From Arthrobacter sp. MYb213 (GTDB lineage: Bacteria; Actinomycetota; Actinomycetes; Actinomycetales; Micrococcaceae), in contig NZ_PCQA01000001.1 of the NCBI RefSeq assembly GCF_002979915.1, forward strand, positions 558,001 to 622,000: a DNA stretch of 64,000 nucleotides, read 5' to 3'. Below, piece by piece: positions 1 to 8,267 of the stretch (within the stretch, counting starts at the first letter, position 1; the number at the start of each line of letters is the position of its first letter). A program made the translations under genes and the position numbers. The notes under the pieces were generated by a model. It was not told the origin of the DNA, ran no database searches, and saw only the letters and a program-made list of their open reading frames with translations.

Positions 1-825
1 CTTGGCCGAGGCCAGAGTGACCGGGATGGTCGCCGCCGAGGAAGAGGTACCCAGCGCGGTGAAGTACGCGTCACGCATGCCCCACAGTGCCTTGAGCGGA
101 TTACGTCCAGACATCGAACCTGCGATGGTGTACTGAATCAGCAGAACGACCAGGGTCAGAGCGAAGGCGACTACTGCAACCAACAGGAACTTGGTGACCA
201 CGGTGATTGCTGAACCACTGGCCGAGAGGTCAAGGAAGATGCCGAAGATGAACAGTGGCAACGCTGGCACGATGATGCGGCGGATGACCATTTCGATGAT
301 GGTGCGGAACTCAACCGCTCCACGGAATAGCACGGTGCTGCGGAACGCGGTGAGGCCAATGCCGATTACGAAGGCCAGAATCAGTGCGCTCATCACGCCG
401 ATGATCGGTTCAAGCACAATCTCGGTGGCACCGTCGCCTGCGGAGGTTACCAAGGAAACGAATGGTTCGAAGCCGGATCCTTCACCTTCACCAATTTCTT
501 CAACACCGCCGCCGGTTAGCGAGGCGGTGAAGAGCCAGCGGCTCACAAAGTATGCCAGCAGGCCAGCCAAGACGGTCGAGCCGTAAGCGATCAGTGCGGT
601 CACACCCAACCATTTACCTGCACCCTTGCCCAATTCGGCAATTGCCGGCATGACCAAACCAAGGATGATCAGCGGAACAATGAAGCTCAGGAAGCCCGAG
701 AAAATCGAGTTGTAGGTCAGGAAGACGCTACCGAGCCCCACCGGCATGACTGGGCCGAGCAAGATGCCGAGAATAATGGCAACGACGATCCACCCCAACA
801 GAGGGATCTTTTTCAAAACGTTCAT
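1..825 (-). CDS. Dicarboxylate/amino acid:cation symporter (DAACS family), C-terminus beyond the window
   Basis: Secondary transporter importing C4-dicarboxylates or acidic amino acids with Na+ or H+ across the plasma membrane. The reading frame is open from the ATG at 825 down to base 1 (275 codons), so the C-terminal third is missing. The N-terminus MNVLKKIPLLGWIVVAIILG begins a hydrophobic protein with several membrane spans. The visible end carries the serine-rich re-entrant loop TSSSAATIPVTL, which is the family hallmark. A GAAGGA Shine-Dalgarno lies just upstream of the ATG. Specificity (glutamate, aspartate, succinate, serine) cannot be told from this fragment. Confidence 0.85.
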   Translation of the reverse strand, partial: MNVLKKIPLLGWIVVAIILGILLGPVMPVGLGSVFLTYNSIFSGFLSFIVPLIILGLVMPAIAELGKGAGKWLGVTALIAYGSTVLAGLLAYFVSRWLFTASLTGGGVEEIGEGEGSGFEPFVSLVTSAGDGATEIVLEPIIGVMSALILAFVIGIGLTAFRSTVLFRGAVEFRTIIEMVIRRIIVPALPLFIFGIFLDLSASGSAITVVTKFLLVAVVAFALTLVVLLIQYTIAGSMSGRNPLKALWGMRDAYFTALGTSSSAATIPVTLASAK

Positions 826-1151
826 GTTCTTCCTTCAGGATGACGAGTGATGAGCGCTGTGCGAGAGATCGCACGACCCTGTGGCCTACGGCACGCCTTC
901 ATAAGCGTAAGGGCTCAAAGACCGTTCACAGAAATCTGTGGGTTGACTTATGGATACCAGAGCGCTCTTCAAGGCGAACTTGTACCTTTTGTCCACGGTT
1001 TATCGGGTCTGCAGGACATTCTGCACGGATCTCACGGTTAAGCACCGGTTAAACGCTAGCGCGGCAAGCCCCAAACGCTGTGCTCATGACATTGCCTGCG
1101 TCATATTGCCTACGGCGAGCGCGAGCATTGTTGCTGGGTAGGATTTAGCCT
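826..1151. other. Intergenic region between the symporter and the uvrA-like gene
   Basis: About 326 bp between divergent genes. The short open frames here have no ribosome binding site and no recognisable domain, so I call no gene. The region must hold both promoters. The uvrA-like ATG at 1152 lacks a Shine-Dalgarno, but TAGGAT (1139-1144) sits 7 nt before it, compatible with a leaderless transcript. Confidence 0.5.
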
Positions 1152-3416
1152 ATGAGCCAACACCCTGCAGATACCCATGACATGATCCACGTCCGTCAAG
1201 CACGGGAAAATAATCTCCGCGGGGTGGACGCGGACATTCCTAAGCGACGGATCACCGCCTTCACTGGAGTATCTGGCTCAGGTAAATCCTCATTGGTCTT
1301 CGGTACCATCGCCGCCGAGTCCCAACGGCTCATCAACGAAACCTATACGGCGTTTGTGCAATCCTTCATGCCCTCGATGCCACGCCCCGATGTTGAGGTG
1401 CTAGATAACCTCTCGGCCGCGATAGTGGTGAATCAAGAACGTATGGGCGCGAATTCACGATCCACCGTAGGAACCGCCACCGACGCCTACTCGTTGCTGC
1501 GCGTGCTCTACTCGCGCTACTCAAGCCCAAGTGCTGGTGGCGCTGGCGCCTACTCCTTCAATTTAGGAGAGGGCGCGTGTAGCGCCTGCGAAGGTTTTGG
1601 TACCGAAGCAAGTATCGATCTTGATGAACTGTTGGACTGGGATAAAACCCTGAACGAGGGAGCCATCAAGGCCCCAAACTTTGCTCCTGATGCTTGGCTC
1701 TGGCAAACCCTCACCGCCGGCACCGAGCCAGATCTGGATCTGAAGCTCAAAGATATGCCCCAGGAAATGTTGGACCGGATGCTCTATGCACCCTTGGGCA
1801 AGGTCAAACTCAACGGCGCGAACATGAGCTATTCGGGGTTGATCACCCGCATCAAGACCAGCTACATTCACTCGGGTAAGGAAATTAAACAAGCACATAT
1901 CCGTGATTGGATCGCCCGCATTTCTACCACGGCGCCGTGCACGGTCTGTGCCGGAACCCGTTTGAGCGAGAAGGCTCGCGCCTCAAAAGTCGCTGGCCTG
2001 GGTATCGCAGAGATGACAGCCATGCAGGTCAGCGACCTCTTGGAGGTCTTAGACAAGCTGGACATCGTTGACGCCGCTCCGCTACTGGGAAACCTGCGCG
2101 GCATCTTGGCTTCGCTCGTGCAGATTGGGCTTGGTTACCTCTCCTTAGATCGACCGGCCGGGACCCTGTCTGGCGGCGAAGCACAACGGGTCAAGATGAT
2201 CCGGCATCTAGGTAGCGCACTGTCCGATGTCACCTATGTCTTTGATGAGCCCACCGTGGGACTTCACCCCCACGATATCCAACGCATGAACCGTTTATTA
2301 GCGGACCTACGCGATAAGGGCAACACCGTACTGGTAGTTGAGCACAAGCCCGAGGTGATCAAGATTGCCGACCACGTGATTGATCTTGGTCCGGGCGCCG
2401 GAATCCACGGCGGCACGGTAACCTACGCCGGAGATCTTCAGGGACTCTTAGCCAGCGATACCGTGACCGGACGGCACTTCTCAGCTCGTGTGCCTTTAAA
2501 GTCGGAAGTACGTCCGGGGAAAGAGCCGTTGCAGATTCGCGGGGCAAACACGCACAACCTGAAAAACGTAGACGTGGACATCCCTCGCGGCGTACTTTGC
2601 GCAATTACCGGAGTGGCAGGTTCAGGTAAGTCCACACTCATCCACAGCACCATCTCCAAACGCGAAGACGTTGCGGTGGTGGACCAGTCAGCCATTCGTG
2701 GCTCTAGGCGCAGCAACCCGGCTACCTACACCTCGATCCTTGACCCTATCCGCGCGGCGTTCGCCAAGGCTAACGGGGTCAAACCAGCATTGTTCAGCGC
2801 CAACTCCGAGGGTGCCTGCCCAAACTGTAACGGCGTGGGATTCACTTATACGGATCTGGCGACCATGGCGGGCGTGCAATTGCTCTGCGAACTCTGTGAG
2901 GGAAAGCGCTACACCGCGCAGGTACTGGAATACCGATTGGACGGGCTGAACATCGCAGAGGTCCTCGACCTGAGTATCGAAGAGGCATTCGAACAGCTGA
3001 ACATCCCCAAGGCAAAAACCACCTTAGAACGCTTAAACCAGGTGGGACTTGGCTACATCAAGCTCGGACAACCGCTGAACACCCTTTCCGGCGGCGAACG
3101 CCAACGCCTGAAACTAGCCATCAATCTGGGCAAAGGCCAAGGAACCTACGTATTAGATGAGCCAACCACCGGCCTACACATGGCAGATGTGGACCGATTG
3201 TTGGGACTACTAGATGAAATGGTGGACGAGGGAAATACTGTGATTGTCATTGAACACCATCTAGCGGTCGTTGCTCATGCAGACTGGGTGATCGATCTGG
3301 GACCCGGAGCCGGCCACGACGGCGGAACCGTCGTCTTCGAGGGAACCCCGGAACAACTGGCGACCTCGGGCACGCTCACCGGTCAACATCTTGCCGATTA
3401 CACCGTAGGCAAGTAA
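1152..3416 (+). CDS. UvrA-like ABC ATPase paralogue lacking the UvrB-binding domain
   Basis: 754 residues, against about 950 for true UvrA. Two ABC ATPase halves are visible: Walker A GVSGSGKSSL near residue 39 with signature LSGGEAQRVKM near 339, and Walker A GVAGSGKSTL near 487 with signature LSGGERQRLKL in the C-terminal half. Zinc-finger cysteine pairs occur at 143/146 and 263/266, and again as CPNC and CELC in the second half. Only about 20 residues separate the conserved LLRVLYSRYSSP stretch from the first Cys pair. UvrA has its UvrB-interaction domain of roughly 110 residues there, so this protein probably cannot load UvrB. Short UvrA paralogues, including DrrC-type proteins, are linked to resistance to DNA-binding drugs; that role is inference here. 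Its stop overlaps the ATG of the next gene (TAATG). Confidence 0.85.
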   Translation: MSQHPADTHDMIHVRQARENNLRGVDADIPKRRITAFTGVSGSGKSSLVFGTIAAESQRLINETYTAFVQSFMPSMPRPDVEVLDNLSAAIVVNQERMGANSRSTVGTATDAYSLLRVLYSRYSSPSAGGAGAYSFNLGEGACSACEGFGTEASIDLDELLDWDKTLNEGAIKAPNFAPDAWLWQTLTAGTEPDLDLKLKDMPQEMLDRMLYAPLGKVKLNGANMSYSGLITRIKTSYIHSGKEIKQAHIRDWIARISTTAPCTVCAGTRLSEKARASKVAGLGIAEMTAMQVSDLLEVLDKLDIVDAAPLLGNLRGILASLVQIGLGYLSLDRPAGTLSGGEAQRVKMIRHLGSALSDVTYVFDEPTVGLHPHDIQRMNRLLADLRDKGNTVLVVEHKPEVIKIADHVIDLGPGAGIHGGTVTYAGDLQGLLASDTVTGRHFSARVPLKSEVRPGKEPLQIRGANTHNLKNVDVDIPRGVLCAITGVAGSGKSTLIHSTISKREDVAVVDQSAIRGSRRSNPATYTSILDPIRAAFAKANGVKPALFSANSEGACPNCNGVGFTYTDLATMAGVQLLCELCEGKRYTAQVLEYRLDGLNIAEVLDLSIEEAFEQLNIPKAKTTLERLNQVGLGYIKLGQPLNTLSGGERQRLKLAINLGKGQGTYVLDEPTTGLHMADVDRLLGLLDEMVDEGNTVIVIEHHLAVVAHADWVIDLGPGAGHDGGTVVFEGTPEQLATSGTLTGQHLADYTVGK

Positions 3417-3892
3417 TGGACTATGAGTTGCGCGCTCCCCTACCGAAAGATGCAGCTGCGCTCGCCGAGCTGCATGTGCACTGTTGGAAGGAAACCTATG
3501 CCAAGCAACTGCCCGACGACTACTTCACCGAGGAGCATTTGGTCTCCTGGCGCCAACTGTGGGAACGACTGACACAAGACGAGGACCGCAACTTACGCCG
3601 CGTCGTAGCCGAAGGCTCCAAAGGATTTCTCGGCTTTGCGCTCGCCGGAGGAAAACCGGGAGGCGAACTGCAACTTTTTAGCCTGTACGTAGTTAGCTCG
3701 AACCACGGCACCGGACTCGGGCAGCAGCTATTCAACGCGGTTTTAGGGCTGCAACCGGCTTCGTTGTGGGTGGCGCAGAATAATCCGCGGGCCACCGCGT
3801 TTTACCGACGCAACGGTTTTGAATTTGATGGGGCTCAAAAGGTAGACCCCAAGACGCCGGGGCTGACCGAATTGCGGATGTTCCGCACTTAG
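3416..3892 (+). CDS. GNAT family N-acetyltransferase
   Basis: 158-residue acetyl-CoA-dependent acetyltransferase of unknown substrate. The central part LQLFSLYVVSSNHGTGLGQQ matches GNAT motif A (beta4 plus the pyrophosphate loop GxGxGQQ), followed by WVAQNNPRATAFYRRNGFEF, the usual motif B with Asn and Tyr near the C-terminus. The ATG overlaps the stop of the uvrA-like gene by one base, so translation is probably coupled. A drug-modifying role alongside the UvrA paralogue is possible but unproven. The 3' end overlaps the convergent gene by 4 bp. Confidence 0.85.
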   Translation: MDYELRAPLPKDAAALAELHVHCWKETYAKQLPDDYFTEEHLVSWRQLWERLTQDEDRNLRRVVAEGSKGFLGFALAGGKPGGELQLFSLYVVSSNHGTGLGQQLFNAVLGLQPASLWVAQNNPRATAFYRRNGFEFDGAQKVDPKTPGLTELRMFRT

Positions 3893-4419
3893 CCGGCGGT
3901 GAGCAGCTTGAGGATTTCCGGGTCGCTCTCACGTCCGAGCTTCGCATCAATCTTTAGTACCAATTGTGCTTGTCGCAGCAGCGTGTCGTATTCGGGGCGT
4001 ACTTCCGGGTTCAGGCGGATCCCCATGGAACTAAGTCGCTTGGATTGGGACAGTGCAAGATCTTTGACAATACCGCGAATCAGCAGCAGGTCCTCGGGTT
4101 GCACGCTCCAACGCATCTTGTTGATTCGTTGCCACTCGCGTTGCTGGGTATCATCCAGGCCCTCGGGCATTTCGCCCTGTGCCTGGAGGTGGTCGAGCAT
4201 GGTTGTGCCTAGATTTTGTTCTCTGCTGTTGTCGGCCAGGCAGTGGTCTATGGCGTTCTGCACGCGTGCCCACCACTGCCCGGCACTATCAACTTTGGTA
4301 CGAAATTGCATAGTTCTGACCGCCACATAGGCGCCTATGGCTGCAATGATGACGGTCAGTAGCGGGGCCAGCCATAATAGCCATGCCAACGCCGAAGAAC
4401 CTGATTCGTATCCGTTCAT
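3889..4419 (-). CDS. Hypothetical membrane-anchored protein
   Basis: 176 residues, family not recognised. One N-terminal hydrophobic span (about residues 11-33, ALAWLLWLAPLLTVIIAAIG) precedes a soluble, charged, helix-rich domain rich in Gln, Arg and Leu, so the protein is probably single-pass. No Shine-Dalgarno precedes the ATG, but TAGACT lies 6 nt upstream, consistent with a leaderless mRNA. It converges on and slightly overlaps the GNAT gene. No functional claim is possible. Confidence 0.6.
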   Translation of the reverse strand: MNGYESGSSALAWLLWLAPLLTVIIAAIGAYVAVRTMQFRTKVDSAGQWWARVQNAIDHCLADNSREQNLGTTMLDHLQAQGEMPEGLDDTQQREWQRINKMRWSVQPEDLLLIRGIVKDLALSQSKRLSSMGIRLNPEVRPEYDTLLRQAQLVLKIDAKLGRESDPEILKLLTAG

Positions 4420-4616
4420 GAGCCGAGTCTAGCCCGGTGATCTTTCCTCCAGATAACGAACGGGTTTGGGATCTTGGAATGTGCTCCATCCGAATGCCTG
4501 CCGCTGCCATTAAAGTCAACAGTCCGCGCCCCAGTTTCATCCCAAACCTATGGTTCAACGGACGAAAGTGGGGGCGCAGACTTTTGCTATTGGGGTTAGC
4601 CAGTAATCAGTACTTG

Positions 4617-5045
4617 CTACGAAACTACGACCTCTGCATGGGCGGCAACCATTCCCAGGATCAGGAGGATCCATAGTGCAAGCCAGGCATAACCGATGAT
4701 CAGGCCTGCTAACGCCATTCCGCGACCCGACTGCCCCGTTCGTTGGATTTGGTTTAGCGCAAGATGCCCAAAAATAATGCCGAAGAAACCGGTGAGGATT
4801 CCTAAAATAAGTGCCAGAATGGCGAAGACATTCGTCTCAGGTTGAGTATTTTGTTGATAAATCGGCTGTCCATCCATCGCGTACCCGACCTGAGGTCCGG
4901 GTATTGGCTGACCGCTGACCCCAGCCTGTGTTGCGTTTCGGGCCGAAGATTTTGAACCGAGCGCAACGACAACAACAATGATTGCCACAATTACCGCAGC
5001 GACAACTAGCAACACCAACAAATGCCAGCCTTGTATCCCAACCAT
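4617..5045 (-). CDS. DUF4190 domain-containing membrane protein
   Basis: 142 residues. An N-terminal membrane span (about residues 8-30) is followed by a Ser/Ala/Gln-rich linker and a two-helix hydrophobic C-terminal module. The FGIIFGHLALNQI turn between the helices is characteristic of DUF4190. Function unknown; such proteins are common in Gram-positive bacteria, often as paralogues. A GGAGAGTGAG ribosome binding site precedes the ATG. Confidence 0.7.
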   Translation of the reverse strand: MVGIQGWHLLVLLVVAAVIVAIIVVVVALGSKSSARNATQAGVSGQPIPGPQVGYAMDGQPIYQQNTQPETNVFAILALILGILTGFFGIIFGHLALNQIQRTGQSGRGMALAGLIIGYAWLALWILLILGMVAAHAEVVVS

Positions 5046-5082
5046 AAAAACTCACTCTCCGAATTCTTCTTATCCCATGAGT

Positions 5083-5109
5083 CTTGTCTACAAAATTTGA
5101 TCAGACAAG
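5083..5109. promoter_or_regulatory. Inverted repeat upstream of the DUF4190 gene
   Basis: CTTGTCT (5083-5089) and AGACAAG (5103-5109) form a perfect 7-bp dyad around an AT-rich 13-nt spacer. Outer CCCAT and ATGGG copies partly extend the symmetry. It lies about 40 bp upstream of the DUF4190 start and could be an operator or a hairpin. The binding factor is unknown. Confidence 0.35.
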
Positions 5110-5282
5110 TGATGATATGGGCAAACAATTATCCTTATACTGCTTTCAAGGCTTTGGTTTCGTCAACCAATCTGCGTCACAGGCCGATATTTGCAGTCGA
5201 TAAAAATTGAAGATCCGGCATTTTTATGGTCGGGACACCTAAGCAACGCCAGTGAAGTTCTCAACATGCGCTGTGCTAATCA

Positions 5283-6293
5283 CTAGATGCGCACGAGCAT
5301 CTTTCCGGTGTTAGCTCCCTGCATCATGTTCAGGAACGCCTCTACGGTATTTTCGATGCCGTCAACAACGGTCTCGTCGTACGCGATCTTGCCCGCGGCA
5401 AACCATTCGCCCATCTTTGCACCGAATTCTTCGGACAGGTGTAGGTAGCTGGAGAGGGTGAACCCCTGAAGCTTGAGCCCACGGGTGATCAGGTTGGCCA
5501 TATTGTCAGGCCCAGCTAGCTTCTGTGTGGAGTTGTATCCGGAGATCGCACCGCACAATGCTGCACGTCCACCGTTGTTAAAGGAGGCCAAAGCTGCCTC
5601 TAGGTGTTCTCCACCCACATTATCGAAGAATACGTCGATACCCTCGGGAGCTGCAGCTGCTAGTTGACCGCGCACGTCGCCGTCTTTGTAGTTGAACGCT
5701 GCGTCGTAGCCGTATTTGCTGGTAAGTAGTTCTACCTTTTCAGCACTACCTGCCGATCCGATAACTCGCTTGGCTCCAAGCAGTTTCGCAATCTGGCCAG
5801 CTGCGGTACCCACGGCGCCAGCCGCACCGGAAATAAAGACCGTGTCGCCTGACTTCATCGAAGCAATCTGCGTCAATCCCACATACGCGGTCAGTCCGGT
5901 CATGCCAAGGATGTGCAACCTTAGGGACAACGGCATTCCCGGAACTTCTGGAATCTGATTAAAAGTAGCTGCATCATCCTGAATAGTGTCAGACCAGCCG
6001 TGCTGGTGCAGTACTACGGCACCTACAGGCACCTGATCCGATGCCGATTCTACGACTCGTCCGACTGCTCCGCCGGTGATCGGTCCACCAATTTCGTAGG
6101 GCGCTACATAGGAGCGAGCATCACTCATGCGTCCACGCATATAGGGATCAACAGAGATAAATTCGTTTTTTACTCGAACTTGCCCGGCTTTTAGTGGACC
6201 GTAGCTGGTGTTCGTGACGTTGAAGTTTTCGGCAGTGGGCCACCCTGTGGGACGGCTAGCAAGCTGAATCTGGGTACTGGTAAATTCACTCAT
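5283..6293 (-). CDS. NADP-dependent oxidoreductase of the MDR superfamily (CurA / leukotriene B4 dehydrogenase type)
   Basis: 336 residues from the ATG at 6293, chosen because an AGAAAGGTG ribosome binding site lies upstream; an in-frame GTG at 6305 is less likely. This zinc-independent medium-chain reductase family reduces the double bond of alpha,beta-unsaturated ketones or aldehydes with NADPH. The N-terminal GroES-like part contains VDPYMRGRM, typical of the family. A Rossmann fold with the glycine-rich AAGAVGTAAGQ lies near residue 157. DVFFDNVGGEHLEAAL is also characteristic. It is followed upstream by the DUF1304 gene and a divergent TetR repressor, which suggests a role in stress or detoxification of electrophiles. 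Confidence 0.85.
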   Translation of the reverse strand: MSEFTSTQIQLASRPTGWPTAENFNVTNTSYGPLKAGQVRVKNEFISVDPYMRGRMSDARSYVAPYEIGGPITGGAVGRVVESASDQVPVGAVVLHQHGWSDTIQDDAATFNQIPEVPGMPLSLRLHILGMTGLTAYVGLTQIASMKSGDTVFISGAAGAVGTAAGQIAKLLGAKRVIGSAGSAEKVELLTSKYGYDAAFNYKDGDVRGQLAAAAPEGIDVFFDNVGGEHLEAALASFNNGGRAALCGAISGYNSTQKLAGPDNMANLITRGLKLQGFTLSSYLHLSEEFGAKMGEWFAAGKIAYDETVVDGIENTVEAFLNMMQGANTGKMLVRI

Positions 6294-6335
6294 GGTAATG
6301 AGCACCTTTCTTAGTTTTGCTTCTGGAACGAAAAA

Positions 6336-6722
6336 TTAGTTGCTCAGGCCAATGATCATGAAAACCACCGCGAACAACGGGAAAACGCCTTGCTTGAGGG
6401 CCGATGATTTTTTATCTGGGCTGGACAAGAGCAATACCGTGGCGGCTAACAACATGGAACCAGCCCCCGTGAGCAGTAGAGTGGCGCCGATGGTCTGCTG
6501 TCCGAGGAAGTAAAACACCACGCCGAGTGCTGCCGCGATGCCGAGGAACAGGTTGTAAAAACCTTGGTTAAAGGCTAATTCCTTAGTGGCTTTCGCTTCC
6601 GCTTCGGTGGTACCGAATGTGGCACGTGCCCGCGGGGTGGTCCACCACATGGATTCCATCAGGAAAATGTATACGTGAATTAGTGCTGCTAAGACACCAA
6701 ATACGAGTGCGGTAATGATCAT
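6336..6722 (-). CDS. DUF1304 family membrane protein
   Basis: 128 residues with four predicted membrane helices. The YIFLMESMWWTTPRARATFG stretch near the end of helix 1 is the family signature. Function unknown. It is transcribed divergently from a TetR regulator across an intergenic palindrome and lies upstream of the MDR oxidoreductase, 42 bp away, probably as one operon. The ATG at 6722 has GGAG sequences a few bases upstream. Confidence 0.8.
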   Translation of the reverse strand: MIITALVFGVLAALIHVYIFLMESMWWTTPRARATFGTTEAEAKATKELAFNQGFYNLFLGIAAALGVVFYFLGQQTIGATLLLTGAGSMLLAATVLLLSSPDKKSSALKQGVFPLFAVVFMIIGLSN

Positions 6723-6761
6723 GGCTTCTCCTGAGTAAAGTTTTTCGAACCACGTCGTTTT

Positions 6762-6799
6762 GTAACGACCATTTCAATATATACTGGAATGGTCGTTAC
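6762..6799. promoter_or_regulatory. Probable TetR operator between DUF1304 and the tetR gene
   Basis: Perfect 12-bp inverted repeat GTAACGACCATT (6762-6773) / AATGGTCGTTAC (6788-6799) with a 14-nt AT-rich spacer. The spacer holds a TATACT -10-like hexamer at 6780-6785 for the rightward gene. Its position between divergent genes is what is expected of an operator repressing both promoters. Confidence 0.65.
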
Positions 6800-6819
6800 C
6801 GAAAGAGGGAGGTTATGTG

Positions 6820-7404
6820 ATGGCAAGAACACTAGCTTTTAATCGGGCGCAAGTCATCAATGGTGCACGGACGGTTTTTTGGTCCAAGGGATTCGAGGCC
6901 GCTTCCATACCGGAGCTTGAAGACGCCACTGGTCTGAGCCGTTCAAGCATCTATAACTCGTTTGGTTCTAAGCGAGGACTCTTTGATGCAGCAGTAGAGA
7001 GCTATCTCGAAGAAATCGTCCGTCCCCGGCTTCAGCCGCTGTTGACCACCCCGGTCAATCCCACTGCGGTGAGTGAGTATCTCGAGAGACTCGCCGAAGC
7101 CTTTGAACGCACCGAATCCTTGCCCGCAAATCACGGCTGTCTCTTGATCAATACGGCCAACGCTCCAATTTCCCAGGACCCTGAGGTAGCGCGGATTATT
7201 GGCGAATATCGGGCCGAACTTCAGTCGGCATTACATCGCGGAATCCTCGCGGCCCTGCCAGCAGTGGATGCTGCACAAACGCAAATGCTCGCCACGGCCA
7301 TTACAGGACTCGTGGTAGCGTCGTTCACCTTAGTGCGTATCGCACCGTCCGAAGCCGTGCAGCTATTGCGCACCGCGCAGTCATTGCTTAACGATCAAGA
7401 CTGA
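6820..7404 (+). CDS. TetR/AcrR family transcriptional regulator
   Basis: About 194 residues. The N-terminal helix-turn-helix (about residues 9-55) includes FEAASIPELEDATGLSRSS followed by IYNSFGSKRGLFDAAV, the TetR recognition-helix pattern. The C-terminal ligand-binding domain has a TetR_C_11-like look. The start at 6820 is preferred over the GTG at 6817 because GGGAGG lies 7 nt upstream. It is divergent to DUF1304 and the oxidoreductase, and most likely represses both and itself through the palindrome between them. The inducer is unknown. Confidence 0.85.
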   Translation: MARTLAFNRAQVINGARTVFWSKGFEAASIPELEDATGLSRSSIYNSFGSKRGLFDAAVESYLEEIVRPRLQPLLTTPVNPTAVSEYLERLAEAFERTESLPANHGCLLINTANAPISQDPEVARIIGEYRAELQSALHRGILAALPAVDAAQTQMLATAITGLVVASFTLVRIAPSEAVQLLRTAQSLLNDQD

Positions 7405-7754
7405 CACCTGGCTCGATAGCCACAAACACGGAATGCAGATGATCAGAATTTGTCGACGGACATAAATCTGGCTCCGATGTGACTCCCGGTTGATCGCTGA
7501 GCCGTGACGCTCGCCGAGGGGCTGGCGAAAACTTCGGTTTGCTACCAAGCCTGAGGTTGCGAAATGTCCTCTACGCACGCTTTCTTAGGGTCAATCACCA
7601 GCCACAGTTTCGGGTCATCCCCATTGTATAGGCGATCAAATTTCCCTGACTATTCACCGCTGGCTTTCACGATCAGAGGATTTAACGGATATAAGATCGG
7701 CTCGTAAAGCTCCCTTTCGGGGTACACGTTACGGTGGCGACAGGACAAGCTCAG
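7405..7754. other. Gene-free stretch downstream of tetR
   Basis: About 330-350 bp. The short frames on either strand lack ribosome binding sites and domains. No convincing terminator hairpin or repeat was seen. It probably contains the promoter of the following membrane-protein gene. Confidence 0.4.
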
Positions 7755-8168
7755 ATGCATGAATATCTCGACCAGCCACTATCTTTTTGGATACTGTACG
7801 GCATCTTGCTCGTGGGTTTATGCGCTGCAGGATTGTTCCTGTTGAGGCGATCCAGGCTGAACAGAAACGGTCGATTTCTCGCGGGATCCGCCGTTTTACT
7901 CTCTGCACTTTCCTTTGCGATTCTGCTTTATCCGGTGCAACTAGATGGAGTCTCGTGCGGAATTGGGGCTGGCGCGACTGGATGGAGCAAGGAAGATCTC
8001 CAGCCGTGGTTCGGCGCTACGGATGCAGAAATGCAAGATTTCCGAAGTTGCAGGGCTGCTCAATGGAGGTTTTTTGCAATAGGACTCTCGGTGTTTAGTC
8101 TGGGGATTGTTGCCATGTTTACCTCATTGATTCCCCGATTTAGGGCCCATTCAACTTCTTGTAAGTGA
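7755..8168 (+). CDS. Hypothetical small membrane protein
   Basis: 137 residues from the ATG at 7755 (AGGACA 8 nt upstream); a GTG seven codons earlier at 7734 is the alternative. Three predicted membrane helices: about residues 8-28, 36-56 and one near the C-terminus (FAIGLSVFSLGIVAMF). The loop between helices 2 and 3 carries two cysteines (VSCGIGAG and FRSCRAAQW). No family recognised. A strong terminator follows at 8220. Confidence 0.55.
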   Translation: MHEYLDQPLSFWILYGILLVGLCAAGLFLLRRSRLNRNGRFLAGSAVLLSALSFAILLYPVQLDGVSCGIGAGATGWSKEDLQPWFGATDAEMQDFRSCRAAQWRFFAIGLSVFSLGIVAMFTSLIPRFRAHSTSCK

Positions 8169-8219
8169 CCTGATCCGCGCCGCGCAACGTAGAAAACTCA
8201 GAACCCGCTTCTTAAAGAC

Positions 8220-8250
8220 AACGCCCGCAGGTTCAAAACCTGCGGGCGTT
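8220..8250. terminator. Bidirectional intrinsic terminator
   Basis: AACGCCCGCAGGTT (8220-8233) pairs with AACCTGCGGGCGTT (8237-8250) around a tiny AAA loop. It lies between the convergent membrane-protein gene and gnd and probably serves both. Confidence 0.75.
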
Positions 8251-8267
8251 TGAGTAGCTTGCGAAGA

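Noticed and set aside
840-1141. Short plus-strand frames upstream of the uvrA-like gene
   Set aside because: Overlapping frames with no ribosome sites or hydrophobic or domain pattern; more likely promoter sequence.
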